Assembly (NCBI RefSeq): GCF_000723165.1
Contig: NZ_HG322949.1
Coordinates: forward strand, 3,942,037 to 4,006,036
Reading direction: 5' to 3'
Source: Janthinobacterium agaricidamnosum NBRC 102515 = DSM 9628
Lineage (GTDB): Bacteria; Pseudomonadota; Gammaproteobacteria; Burkholderiales; Burkholderiaceae_D
Length of the DNA: 64,000 nt
Both the position numbers and the translations under genes were made by a program. Below the pieces are notes generated by a model. That model saw nothing but the letters and a program-made list of their open reading frames with translations. It searched no databases and was not told the DNA's origin. Shown piece after piece: positions 1 through 7,998 of this stretch. Position 1 is the stretch's first letter; each line of letters begins with the position of its first letter.

Positions 1-119
1 TTGCCGCCGGCGCTTTGCACCACCTGGCCGACCTTTTGAACGTCCTTGCCGATGCCGGAGACGGTGTTGCATCCGCTCAGGATCAGGGCTGCGATGCTTA
101 GGGCTAGTATTTTTTTCAT
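1..119 (-). CDS. Entericidin A/B family lipoprotein (partial, runs off the window start)
   Basis: Reading from the ATG at 117-119 on the minus strand gives MKKILALSIAALILSGCNTV followed by a short Gly, Val and Gln-rich tail that leaves the window. It has a short charged n-region, a hydrophobic core and the lipobox LSGC, so it should be lipidated on Cys17. The size and the motif SGIGKDVQKVGQ fit entericidins, tiny envelope lipoproteins. It lies 102 bp downstream of leuC on the same strand, a position known for entericidin genes between leuC and leuD in Burkholderiales. The 3' end is not visible. Lipoprotein status is well supported by the lipobox; the cellular role is not. Confidence 0.85.
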   Translation of the reverse strand, partial: MKKILALSIAALILSGCNTVSGIGKDVQKVGQVVQSAGG

Positions 120-221
120 ATTGTATTCTCGTTGTGTCGTATGCTTGAGGTCCGGCGTTTTCATTTGGACAAGTAACGCGCAACAATGTTGCGCCCTTGC
201 TTTATTTTACGCCAGCAACAC

Positions 222-1625
222 TCATCGCAAGCCGCGCACATCCACAAAGTGGCCGGCGATGCCCGCCGCCGCCGCCATTGCCGGCGACACCAGATGGGTG
301 CGGCCGCCCTGCCCCTGGCGTCCTTCGAAGTTGCGGTTCGAGGTGGACGCACAGCGCTCGCCCGGTTCCAGCCGGTCGGCGTTCATCGCCAGGCACATCG
401 AGCAGCCAGGTTCGCGCCACTCGAAACCGGCGGCCTTGAAAATCTGGTCCAGGCCTTCGCGCTCGGCCTGGTCCTTGACGAGACCGGAACCCGGCACCAC
501 CATCGCCAGCGTCACGTTGGATGCGCGGTACTTGCCGCGCACCACCGCCGCCGCCGCGCGCAAGTCTTCGATGCGCGAGTTGGTGCAGGAACCGATGAAC
601 ACCTTGTCGATGCGGATGTCCTCGATCGGCGTATTCGGCTTCAAGGCCATGTAGACCAGCGCCTTTTCCATCGCATCGCGGCGCACGGCGTCCTTTTCAT
701 GGTCCGGATCGGGCACCCGGCCATTGATGCCGACCACCATTTCAGGCGACGTGCCCCACGTCACTTGCGGCTGGATCTCGGCCGCGTTCAAGGTCACCAC
801 CAGGTCGAACCGCGCGCCCGGATCGGAATGCAGCGTGCGCCAGTACGACACGGCGCGCTCCCAGTGCGGGCCGGCCGGCGAAAACGGACGACCCTTGACA
901 TAATTGATGGTGGTGTCGTCGACGGCGATCATGCCGGCGCGCGCGCCGGCCTCGATCGCCATGTTACAGACCGTCATGCGGCCTTCCATCGACAATGCGC
1001 GTATCGTCGAACCGCCGAATTCGATCGCGTAACCGGTGCCGCCGGCGGTGCCGATCTTGCCGATCACGGCCAGCACGATATCCTTGGCGGTGACGCCGGC
1101 CGGCATGGCGCCGTCGACCTGCACCAGCATCGATTTCGATTTTTTCGCCAGCAAGGTCTGGGTAGCCAGCACATGTTCCACTTCGGAGGTGCCGATGCCG
1201 TGCGCCAGGCAGCCGAACGCGCCGTGGGTCGAAGTATGCGAATCGCCGCACACCACCGTCATGCCCGGCAGCGTCGCGCCCTGCTCCGGCCCGATCACGT
1301 GCACGATGCCCTGGCGCTTGTCGTTCATGTTGAAATACGTCAAGCCGTAGTTCTTGGCGTTCTTGTCCAGCGTCTCGACCTGCAAGCGCGATACCGGATC
1401 GGCGATGCCGTCGGCGCGGCTGGTGGTCGGCACATTGTGGTCGGCCACCGCCAGGTTGGCGGAAATGCGCCACGGTTGGCGTCCCGCTTCGCGCAAGCCG
1501 TCGAACGCCTGCGGGCTGGTCACTTCATGCACCAGGTGCCGGTCGATATACAAAATTGTCGTGCCATCATCTTCGGCCCGAACAACGTGGGATTCCCAAA
1601 GTTTGTCGTAAAGCGTCTTCATCAT
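222..1625 (-). CDS. leuC: 3-isopropylmalate dehydratase, large subunit
   Basis: This is the large subunit of isopropylmalate isomerase (LeuCD), which converts 2- to 3-isopropylmalate in leucine synthesis in the cytoplasm. The protein has 467 residues, the normal LeuC length. The aconitase-family [4Fe-4S] ligands are visible as GSCTNSR and, later, CSMC. The N-terminus [15 protein letters not shown] matches the family start, so the ATG at 1623-1625 is preferred; an in-frame extension to 1790 adds 55 residues unlike LeuC. A GGA element lies just upstream. The entericidin gene follows on the same strand, and leuD is expected beyond the window edge. A cheA terminator lies upstream, so leuC should have its own promoter in 1626-1809. 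Confidence 0.97.
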   Translation of the reverse strand: MMKTLYDKLWESHVVRAEDDGTTILYIDRHLVHEVTSPQAFDGLREAGRQPWRISANLAVADHNVPTTSRADGIADPVSRLQVETLDKNAKNYGLTYFNMNDKRQGIVHVIGPEQGATLPGMTVVCGDSHTSTHGAFGCLAHGIGTSEVEHVLATQTLLAKKSKSMLVQVDGAMPAGVTAKDIVLAVIGKIGTAGGTGYAIEFGGSTIRALSMEGRMTVCNMAIEAGARAGMIAVDDTTINYVKGRPFSPAGPHWERAVSYWRTLHSDPGARFDLVVTLNAAEIQPQVTWGTSPEMVVGINGRVPDPDHEKDAVRRDAMEKALVYMALKPNTPIEDIRIDKVFIGSCTNSRIEDLRAAAAVVRGKYRASNVTLAMVVPGSGLVKDQAEREGLDQIFKAAGFEWREPGCSMCLAMNADRLEPGERCASTSNRNFEGRQGQGGRTHLVSPAMAAAAGIAGHFVDVRGLR

Positions 1626-1809
1626 GATTTCCGTTGCCAAAGCTTGTAATGAGTAGTCCGCAATGATTATGCCATATTTGTGCAAGGCAGAACCAAACAT
1701 AGCCCCAAGTCGATGAAACAAGAGGAAATTCGGTTTTACTGCGCCATCCGGGTAAAACATTGCTAACCAGGTGATTCCGGCCGCCAACACATCGCTGGCG
1801 GCCGGGCCG

Positions 1810-1839
1810 AAAAAAAAGCCTGCATATACGCAGGCTTTT
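1810..1839 (-). terminator. Rho-independent terminator of the cheZ-cheA operon
   Basis: A perfect 10-bp stem (AAAAGCCTGC with GCAGGCTTTT) closes a 6-nt loop, and on the minus strand it is followed by a run of T residues (plus-strand A at 1810-1817). It begins 23 bp after the cheA stop codon and separates cheA from leuC. Confidence 0.85.
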
Positions 1840-1862
1840 GGTGTGATGCCAGTGTTTCAACA

Positions 1863-3719
1863 CTAGGCAGCCATGCGTACACTTCCCCTGCAACCATCCA
1901 TCAGGAACGATAGGCCGACCACCAGCACCAGTTCGCCTTCCGCCGAACGGGCGGTACCGGTAATGCCATCGACCGCGATCGCCGTCATCGGCTTGATGAC
2001 CAGGTCGGCGGTGCCGTCGACCGCTTCCACGGCGAGGATGTACGGCTGTGGCGCCGCCACGACAATACCGACCCGCTCGCTGCATGCCTCGTAGCCCAGC
2101 GCGCCGGCCAGCGACCGCACCGGCAATGGACGGCCCTGATCCTTCAAGACCGGCGCGCCGCCCACTTCCATGAAGGTTTCCGGCAATTCGACGACGCGCT
2201 GCACCACCGCCATCGGCAAGGCCAGCGCGGCGCCGGAGGTCGATACCAGCATGGTCGGCACGATCGACAATTCGATCGGCAAGCGGATCGCGAACCTGGT
2301 GCCGGAACCGAGCGCCGAATCGATGTGGATCGCGCCGCGGTTTTTCTCGACCGCGGTCTTGACCACGTCCATGCCGACTCCGCGGCCGGAGACGCTGGAG
2401 GCGACATCCTTGGTCGAAAAGCCCGGCAAGAACACCAGCTGGAAACATTCGTCGTTGCTCAATTGCGCGTTTTCGCTGATCAAGCCCTTTTCAAACGCCT
2501 TTTTGCGCAACTTGGCCGGGTCCATGCCCTTGCCATCGTCTTGCAGCACGATCATCACGCTATTGGCTTCCTGCCACGCCTTCAGCGAAATATAGGATTT
2601 GGTCGACTTGCCGGCCGCCAAACGCTCTTCCGGCGATTCGACGCCGTGATCGAGCGCGTTGCGCAACATGTGCACCAGCGGATCGTACAAGCTGTCCACC
2701 ACCACGCGGTCGACTTCGGTTTCCGCGCCTTCGATGGTCAGCTCGACATCCTTGCCCAGGTCTTTCGCCAGTTCGCGCACCAGGCGCGGGAATTTCTGGA
2801 ACAGGCGGCCGACCGGCTGCATCCGCGTCGCCAGCGTGGCGCGCTGCAATTCGGTCGAGTAACGCGAGGCCCGTTCCAGCGTTTCCGCCAGCGTCGCCAT
2901 CAGCGTCGCGGCCTGGCCTTCGAATTTGAATTGCAGCAAGCGCTCCAGCAGCACGGCGGCCTGGTTGGCGGCCTGCACCGATTCACCGGCCACTTCCAGC
3001 AAGGCGTCCAGTTTCACCGCGTCGACGCGGATGCTGTCTTCCTTGACCGGCGCGCTGTTCGGCCGTTCTTCGCGGCGGTCGACGCCATCCCAGTTTTTGG
3101 CGGCAGGCTTGGCGGCGGCTGGCGCCGGCGCGGCGGCAACCGCAACGGCTGCAGGCGCAACTGGCGCGGCCGTTGGCGCGGCCGCCACGGCGGCCACGTG
3201 GGTGCCCGGCGGGGTCACCGCGACATACATCGCTTCCCAGTCCAGGCCATCGTCGCTGGCCAGCGGCTGGGCCGCTGCGGCGGCAACCGGCTGCGCCACC
3301 GGCGCAGCCACGGCAGGCGCGGCGGCTTCACCGGTCTTGCCTTCGATGGCGTCGGTCAGGATCACTTCGAGCTCTTCCGGCATGGCCGGCAAGCTTTCCG
3401 GCGCGGCGCCATTGGCCAGTTCGGTCAGTTGGTCGGCCACGAAGCCGGACGCCTGCAACGCCGCCTCGATCGCGATCGGCGTCACCGGCGCGGCGCCGGT
3501 ACGCAAGGCGTCGAACAGGTTTTCGGTCAGATGGCAGGCCGCCACCAGGGCCGGCAAGTTCATGAAACCGGCGCCGCCCTTGATGGTGTGGAAGGAGCGG
3601 AAGACCGCGTTCAGTGTTTCTTTATTGTCCGGATCGCGCTCCAGACGTAATAAGTGTTCTTCAACATTAACCGCAAGATCCATCGCCTCGACGACAAAAT
3701 CCTTGAGCATATCGTCCAT
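1863..3719 (-). CDS. cheA: CheA-type chemotaxis histidine kinase without a P2 domain
   Basis: A 618-residue kinase of the CheA family, cytoplasmic. An N-terminal Hpt (P1) domain carries the phospho-accepting His44 in FHTIKGGAGF. Next comes an Ala/Pro/Val-rich linker of roughly residues 110-215 where the CheY-binding P2 domain would normally lie; I see no folded-looking P2 there. Then follow a dimerisation helix pair starting near DSIRVDAVKLDALLEVAGE, an ATPase domain with N box (LRNALDHGVE), DDGKGMD and SGRGVGMD, and a CheW-like P5 domain. Its ATG overlaps the cheZ stop by one base (TAATG), so the two are translationally coupled. No cheW, cheY or receptor gene is adjacent. The CheA family call is firm; the signal input is unknown. 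Confidence 0.93.
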   Translation of the reverse strand: MDDMLKDFVVEAMDLAVNVEEHLLRLERDPDNKETLNAVFRSFHTIKGGAGFMNLPALVAACHLTENLFDALRTGAAPVTPIAIEAALQASGFVADQLTELANGAAPESLPAMPEELEVILTDAIEGKTGEAAAPAVAAPVAQPVAAAAAQPLASDDGLDWEAMYVAVTPPGTHVAAVAAAPTAAPVAPAAVAVAAAPAPAAAKPAAKNWDGVDRREERPNSAPVKEDSIRVDAVKLDALLEVAGESVQAANQAAVLLERLLQFKFEGQAATLMATLAETLERASRYSTELQRATLATRMQPVGRLFQKFPRLVRELAKDLGKDVELTIEGAETEVDRVVVDSLYDPLVHMLRNALDHGVESPEERLAAGKSTKSYISLKAWQEANSVMIVLQDDGKGMDPAKLRKKAFEKGLISENAQLSNDECFQLVFLPGFSTKDVASSVSGRGVGMDVVKTAVEKNRGAIHIDSALGSGTRFAIRLPIELSIVPTMLVSTSGAALALPMAVVQRVVELPETFMEVGGAPVLKDQGRPLPVRSLAGALGYEACSERVGIVVAAPQPYILAVEAVDGTADLVIKPMTAIAVDGITGTARSAEGELVLVVGLSFLMDGCRGSVRMAA

Positions 3720-4582
3720 TAGAATCCCAGATCGGCAAGAAGGTCGTCAACATTATCCTGGTCCAGCGCCACGGATGGCACGGATGGGCCCTGCATCAGC
3801 GGCGCCGGTTTTTGCGCCAGTTTTTCGCGTACTTCGGCCGGAGCATTGTCGCGCAGCAACTGAGCCAGCTCATTTTCAACGGTCTTGGTGATGTTCACCA
3901 CCTTTTTGATCAATTGACCGGTGATGTCCTGGAAGTCTTGCGCCATCATGATTTCCAGCAAGCGGGCTTTTTCCGCTTCGGTCGCTTCGGAGACGGTTTG
4001 CGCGAACTGGCGCGAATCGCCGGCCAGCGCCTTGAATTCCTCCAGGCTCAGCTTGCCGTCGAACAGTGCGGCCCAGCGCTGATCCATGTCCTTGGCTTTT
4101 TTCGACAGCACATCTTGCGCCGGCATGCCTTCGTCCAGCGTGTTGAGCACCTTGTTGGCGGCTTGTTCGGTCAGCGAAGCGACATATTCCAGGCGGTCCT
4201 GGGCGTCGACGATTTGCGACGACGCTTCGGTCAGCGCCTTGTCGTAGCCCAGTTCGCGCAGCGAATCGTGCAGCAGGCGCACGATGCCGCCCAGGCGTTC
4301 AAACATCGGCTTGTCGGCGGGATCGATGTCGCCTTCCAGAAAGGCGGCGGTGGCTTGGTCGGCAGACTCGGCAGGCGCGGACGCGGGCGCGGATCCAGCA
4401 GCCACGGCGCCAGCCGGCGCGGCGGCGGCGGACACGGACTCGAACAAGGCGTCGAAATCATCTTCATCGGCGGCAGCCGCGGCCGCTGGCGGGGCCTTCA
4501 CCGGTGCCGCCTCTGGTGCAGCGGTACGTTGCGCGGATACTTCATCGAATAATGCATCGAAATCATCAGCGGCGTTGGTCAT
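3719..4582 (-). CDS. cheZ: CheZ protein phosphatase with duplicated N-terminal acidic motifs
   Basis: CheZ dephosphorylates CheY-P. The 287-residue protein is longer than the roughly 214 residues of E. coli CheZ. The core helical hairpin is clear, with the catalytic-glutamine region MMAQDFQDITGQLIKKVV, and the C-terminus QDNVDDLLADLGF is the usual CheY-binding peptide. The extra length is an Ala/Pro-rich N-terminus with two near-identical motifs, DDFDALFDEVSA (residue 6 onward) and DDFDALFESVSA (residue 41 onward). The ATG at 4580-4582 is chosen because GGAG lies 11 nt upstream; the frame is open to a TTG at 4609. It is the first gene of the pair with cheA. The role of the N-terminal motifs is not known. 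Confidence 0.93.
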   Translation of the reverse strand: MTNAADDFDALFDEVSAQRTAAPEAAPVKAPPAAAAAADEDDFDALFESVSAAAAPAGAVAAGSAPASAPAESADQATAAFLEGDIDPADKPMFERLGGIVRLLHDSLRELGYDKALTEASSQIVDAQDRLEYVASLTEQAANKVLNTLDEGMPAQDVLSKKAKDMDQRWAALFDGKLSLEEFKALAGDSRQFAQTVSEATEAEKARLLEIMMAQDFQDITGQLIKKVVNITKTVENELAQLLRDNAPAEVREKLAQKPAPLMQGPSVPSVALDQDNVDDLLADLGF

Positions 4583-5076
4583 AGTCCCTGCTTCTCCATA
4601 ATTGGTCAAATTCTCGCCTCAGAATGCCGCACCCGACGTCGCTGGCGCGCTGACGCCTCGCCCACATATTGCCCGGCATTCTCAACTGTGCATGTTACAG
4701 ACTGGTACCTGAAATTCTCGAATCAGAGTGATTACCAAAACGTCCACGGCATACTGGCGCCGCATTGTCTGGAACATATTGTTATAGACTCTAGTAAGAT
4801 GATTTAAAGCAATACCGCTGCGATTATGCGAGTGTAGCAGGGCGTTGGCAGGTTGGTAAATCTGAAAACGCTTTTCTCCGGGCTAAGCTTGACGGTAATT
4901 TGTTTTTCCGCACAGAAATGATCTACTTTTCTGTTGTATTTCAAAATAGTAGCACCCGGCGCGCGGCCGGGATGCGGACTGGGCCGCAAATCCGGCTGCG
5001 ATTTGCAACAGCGGCGGCGGCTGGCAACGGGACATGCATTTTTTCCCAACTTGTCTATACTTAAATTACGATCCTA
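4583..5076. other. Intergenic region between divergent cheZ and usp
   Basis: This is the upstream half of a 669-bp gap. It must hold the cheZ promoter on the minus strand, but I could not assign one with good spacing. An 81-codon ORF at 4804-5049 on the minus strand has no family resemblance and no ribosome binding site, and I regard it as non-coding. The regulatory signals of usp begin at 5077. Confidence 0.5.
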
Positions 5077-5118
5077 TTGATCAACATCAAGTCTTTACAT
5101 CTAAACAATAGTCGTAAT
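5077..5118 (+). promoter_or_regulatory. FNR/ANR-type box with class II promoter spacing upstream of usp
   Basis: The sequence TTGATCAACATCAA at 5077-5090 is a perfect match to the FNR consensus TTGATNNNNATCAA. Its centre is at 5083.5. The hexamer CGTAAT at 5113-5118 sits where a -10 element would be if the box were centred at -41.5, the class II activator geometry. The transcript would begin near 5125, about 127 nt before the usp start. The box is seen directly; the promoter assignment is inference. Confidence 0.7.
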
Positions 5119-5136
5119 CACGCCTACAATGAACAG

Positions 5137-5201
5137 GAGACAGCGGCGACCCGCGGAGAGACGAGACGCCAAGGCGAGACGTCGAGACGGCATGCCGAGA
5201 C
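5137..5201 (+). repeat. Six irregular GAGAC repeats in the usp leader
   Basis: GAGAC occurs at 5137, 5158, 5163, 5176, 5184 and 5197, mostly as CGAGACG, within 65 bp between the FNR box and the usp ribosome binding site. The spacing (21, 5, 13, 8 and 13) is irregular. Four of the six copies are CGAGAC. If transcription starts near 5125, all copies lie in the mRNA leader. Function unknown. Confidence 0.5.
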
Positions 5202-5251
5202 GCAATAGCCGGCGACACTGTTCCACTGGTCACCTTGAAAAAGGAAATGCC

Positions 5252-5716
5252 ATGTATAAGAAAATTCTGATCACCACCGATGGTTCGGCCGTTTCCAGCA
5301 AAACCGCGTGCGCCGGCGTGGCGTTCGCCGAACAGATGCACGCCGAAGTACTGGCCCTGTATGTGGCGCAGGAATATCAATATCCTGTCTACATAGAAAT
5401 TATTCCCCCCAGCTATCCCAGCGAAGAGGAATACCGTATCGCCATGACCAAGGCTGGTGGCGAACACTTGCAGGCGGTACTCGACGCCTGTGCCAAACGC
5501 GGCATCAGTTGCCACGGCATCACGGCATTTTCCGACACCACCGCCTTGAAAATCGTCGACATCGCCGAACAGCAAGGCTGCGACCTGATTTTCATGGGCT
5601 CGCACGGACGCAGCGGATGGGGCCAGTTATTGCTGGGCAGCGTCACCAACAAGGTCTTGTCCCATTCGAAGATACCGGTACTGGTGCACCGCCTGATCAA
5701 GGAACCGGCTGCCTGA
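5252..5716 (+). CDS. Universal stress protein (UspA family)
   Basis: A 154-residue single-domain USP, cytoplasmic and probably ATP-binding. The N-terminus MYKKILITTDGSAVS is typical. The nucleotide-binding signature G-x2-G-x9-G-S is present as GSHGRSGWGQLLLGSV near the C-terminus, followed by SKIPVLV. The ATG at 5252 is preceded by AAAAAGGA; the open frame upstream to 5129 covers the repeat-rich leader and does not look coding. A perfect FNR box lies 162 bp upstream, so induction at low oxygen is likely. The response-regulator gene and the Fnr-like gene follow on the same strand. The partner process is unknown. Confidence 0.93.
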   Translation: MYKKILITTDGSAVSSKTACAGVAFAEQMHAEVLALYVAQEYQYPVYIEIIPPSYPSEEEYRIAMTKAGGEHLQAVLDACAKRGISCHGITAFSDTTALKIVDIAEQQGCDLIFMGSHGRSGWGQLLLGSVTNKVLSHSKIPVLVHRLIKEPAA

Positions 5717-5801
5717 GCGCCGCTAGCGGCCGATGCCCCGGTCCGGCTGGCCGGGAGGGGCTCGCCTTGCCGTTAAAACGATCTCATCCATGGACAAAAT
5801 G

Positions 5802-5829
5802 TTAAGAAAAAAGCAAAAACATGTAAAAT
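5802..5829 (+). promoter_or_regulatory. Candidate sigma-70 promoter of the NarL-type regulator
   Basis: TTAAGA (5802-5807) and TAAAAT (5824-5829) are separated by 16 bp in an A-rich stretch about 75 bp ahead of the start codon at 5904. Both hexamers are imperfect, so this is a tentative call. Confidence 0.4.
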
Positions 5830-5903
5830 CTATAGTAGTATGGCCGAAGCATGGCCCCAAGATTCAACTTTTCCGATAACACACCAGTACCCATTGAATA
5901 CCT

Positions 5904-6548
5904 ATGATTAGAATTGTGATTGCCGACGACCACACCATCATGCGCGAAGGCTTGAAGCGCATACTCGACGGCGCGCCGGATATCGACATCGTGGGCGAAG
6001 CGATCGACGGCTTCGAAGTGCTGACCCAGGTGCGCCAGGGCGGTTTCGACCTGCTGCTGCTCGACCTGTCGATGCCCGGCCGCAGCGGCGTCGACCTGAT
6101 CCGCCAGATCAAGATCGAAGCGCCCAAACTGGCGATCCTGATCCTGACCATGCATGAAGAAGAACAATACGCGGTGCGCGCGATCCGCGCCGGCGCCCAG
6201 GGCTATCTGACCAAGGAAAGCGCCGGCACCCAGCTGGTCGGCGCGATCCGCAAAGTGGCCTCGGGCCGGCCCTACATCAGCGCCGAAGTGGCCGAGCAAT
6301 TGGTGCTCAACATCATGATGCCGAATGAAAGCCTGCTCCACAAACAACTGTCCGACCGCGAATTCGAAGTATTTTCATTGCTAGTGGCCGGCAAGTCGAT
6401 TACCGAAATCGCCAACAACCTGCATCTGAGCGTCAAGACCGTCAGCACGCATAAAACCCGCATCATGCAAAAGATGGGCATGAGCTCGCTATCCGAAATG
6501 GTGCAGTACGCCGTCGCGCACCGCCTGCTATCCCCCTTCAAGACTTGA
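5904..6548 (+). CDS. NarL/FixJ-family (LuxR-type) response regulator
   Basis: A 214-residue two-domain regulator. The receiver domain (about residues 1-120) shows the acidic pair D8/D9, the phospho-acceptor Asp54 in LLLLDLSMPG, the switch threonine in LILTMHEE and the lysine in GYLTKES. The C-terminal LuxR-type helix-turn-helix starts at LSDREFEVFSLLVAGKSITE and includes LHLSVKTVSTHKTRIM. No cognate sensor kinase is adjacent, so it is an orphan in this window. It lies between usp and the Fnr-like gene, which suggests a role in redox, nitrate or stress control, but the target genes are not evident. The start ATG at 5904 gives the family N-terminus MIRIVIADDH. Confidence 0.94.
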   Translation: MIRIVIADDHTIMREGLKRILDGAPDIDIVGEAIDGFEVLTQVRQGGFDLLLLDLSMPGRSGVDLIRQIKIEAPKLAILILTMHEEEQYAVRAIRAGAQGYLTKESAGTQLVGAIRKVASGRPYISAEVAEQLVLNIMMPNESLLHKQLSDREFEVFSLLVAGKSITEIANNLHLSVKTVSTHKTRIMQKMGMSSLSEMVQYAVAHRLLSPFKT

Positions 6549-6839
6549 AACAAGCGCCGTCCAGCGCTGCCAGTGTAGGAACAATCCTAACGTCAGCGCG
6601 CCATCTCCTACTGCCATATTCAGCGCCCGCTGATATCAATCATGCACTTCTGTTGGCATACTGAAACCAGCTAATCAAGTTGCTGGCAAGTTATATCAAC
6701 CCACAGCAAGTCATCAGCGAATCGGGCCAACCCCGTAGGCAAGCCAGTGATCCGATACCCGGACGCAGGCTTGCCGGAATCAAGCCCGATCCTTTTCCAA
6801 TTATCCGAACTTTGATGTACCTGTCACCAGGAGATGAGC

Positions 6840-7703
6840 ATGCTGTCAACGCAAACGCCTGAAATCCGTCCCACATCGTCGCCAGCGGTGCCAACTTCTT
6901 CCATGGAAGCCGGCCGCCAGCGACAAGGGCGGCTCTGGTCCAACTTGAAGGAAGTCTGCGATTTGCTGCACATATCGGCCGCATGCACCATCGCCGCCGA
7001 TGAATTATTGTTCCAGCATGTGCAGTTCAAGACCGGGCAGCGTGTGCACACCATCGGCCAGCCTTTCGACACCCTGTATATCGTCAACTCCGGTTTCCTG
7101 AAAACCGTGCTGATCGACGAATTCGGCAACGAACAAGTACTGAGCTTCCCGATGAAGGGCGACATGCTCGGCGTCGACGGCATCCACTCGCGCCACTACT
7201 CGTCGGAAGCGGTGGCCTTGTCCGACTGCGACCTGATCTTGCTGCCGTTCAAAAAACTGACGGCGCTGGGCCGCATCCACCTGGAACTCGAAAACATGAT
7301 GTATGGCGTCATGAGCCGCGAACTGGTGCGCGAACAGGCGATGATCGGCATGCTGGGCGCGCTCAGCGCCGAAGCCCGCGTGGCGCGTTTCCTGGTGTCG
7401 CTGGCCGAGCGTTTTGCGCAAATGGGTTATTCCAGCAAATTGTTCAACCTGCGCATGACGCGCCACGAAATCGGCAGCTACCTGGGCCTGACGCTGGAAA
7501 CCGTCAGCCGCACGCTGTCCGCCTTCAATGAAATTGGCCTGATCAGCGTCGACCAGCGCACCATCGGCATCAAGGATCCGGAAGCGCTGAAAACCCTGCG
7601 CCGCCTGCCGCCATCGCGTTCGCGTGCCAAGCAACTGGCCGCCGCCAAATTGAAAACCGGCGCCGAACCAGCCGTGCCGGCGCAATTGCTCGCCACCATC
7701 TAA
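6840..7703 (+). CDS. Crp/Fnr-family regulator with FNR-type DNA reading helix and divergent sensor
   Basis: A 287-residue regulator with a cyclic-nucleotide-type beta-roll (about residues 50-170), a dimerisation helix and a winged helix-turn-helix. The recognition helix contains E220-T-V-S-R224 in LGLTLETVSRTLSAF, the E-xx-SR pattern by which FNR reads TTGAT half-sites. E. coli FNR holds its [4Fe-4S] cluster with a C-x2-C-x5-C group near the N-terminus plus one central Cys. Here only Cys40 and Cys49 are near the N-terminus, with one Cys in LSDCDL, so the classical cluster looks absent. AGGAG at 6829-6833 is 6 nt from the ATG at 6840, which is preferred over the ATG at 6834. A terminator follows the gene. 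Confidence 0.9.
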   Translation: MLSTQTPEIRPTSSPAVPTSSMEAGRQRQGRLWSNLKEVCDLLHISAACTIAADELLFQHVQFKTGQRVHTIGQPFDTLYIVNSGFLKTVLIDEFGNEQVLSFPMKGDMLGVDGIHSRHYSSEAVALSDCDLILLPFKKLTALGRIHLELENMMYGVMSRELVREQAMIGMLGALSAEARVARFLVSLAERFAQMGYSSKLFNLRMTRHEIGSYLGLTLETVSRTLSAFNEIGLISVDQRTIGIKDPEALKTLRRLPPSRSRAKQLAAAKLKTGAEPAVPAQLLATI

Positions 7704-7741
7704 GCCGCGTCCCCTGCATCAACCGAGTTAGTCCCAGCTTC

Positions 7742-7775
7742 GGCCCGGCCAGTTTTTCTGGTACGGGCCTTTTTT
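7742..7775 (+). terminator. Rho-independent terminator after the Fnr-like gene
   Basis: A hairpin pairs GGCCCG plus GCCAG with CTGGT plus CGGGCC around a TTTTT loop, with one bulged A, and runs straight into six T residues at 7770-7775. It lies 38 bp after the stop codon at 7703. Confidence 0.8.
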
Positions 7776-7926
7776 GTCGTTGCCGTTCTTGTCGTTCCCC
7801 TCCACGCCGCCTGGCCGCCTGGCCGCCAGCCACGCTGGCGCCTGCTTCGCTTTGCTGCATCGCGCGGGCCTGCCGCCACCACATTCCCGCACCGATAAAA
7901 AAGCATGGTTTTCATGCAAATAGGGC

Positions 7927-7974
7927 TTGCATTCAGCGCCGCATTCAACAATAATGCAAATACGAATCATTCTC
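7927..7974 (+). promoter_or_regulatory. hemP promoter with Fur-type box
   Basis: TTGCAT (7927-7932) and AATAAT (7950-7955) are 17 bp apart. Directly after the -10 element, 7956-7974 matches the 19-bp Fur consensus GATAATGATAATCATTATC at 13 of 19 positions by my alignment, including the unbroken AATCATT. The site would cover the transcription start, consistent with iron-dependent repression. The start codon of hemP is 25 bp further on. Confidence 0.6.
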
Positions 7975-7998
7975 AACTAAGACAAAAAGAAAGCGGAA

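Noticed and set aside
186..1649. A 487-codon open frame on the plus strand opposite leuC
   Set aside because: It is antisense to leuC, is rich in Arg, His and Ala, has no family resemblance and no ribosome site; this is a usual effect of G+C-rich codon bias.
1626..1790. N-terminal extension of leuC
   Set aside because: LeuC family proteins start at the MKTLYDKL region; the extra 55 residues have no match to the family and cover a promoter region.
4804..5049. An 81-codon ORF between cheZ and usp
   Set aside because: No ribosome site, no recognisable domain, Arg and Pro-rich composition.
5037..5060. A flagellar sigma-28 type promoter for the cheZ-cheA genes
   Set aside because: I searched the cheZ upstream region for TAAAG-N15-GCCGATAA on the minus strand and found no acceptable match.
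6834..6836. ATG at 6834 as the start of the Fnr-like gene
   Set aside because: It directly abuts AGGAG with no spacing; the ATG at 6840 has 6-nt spacing.
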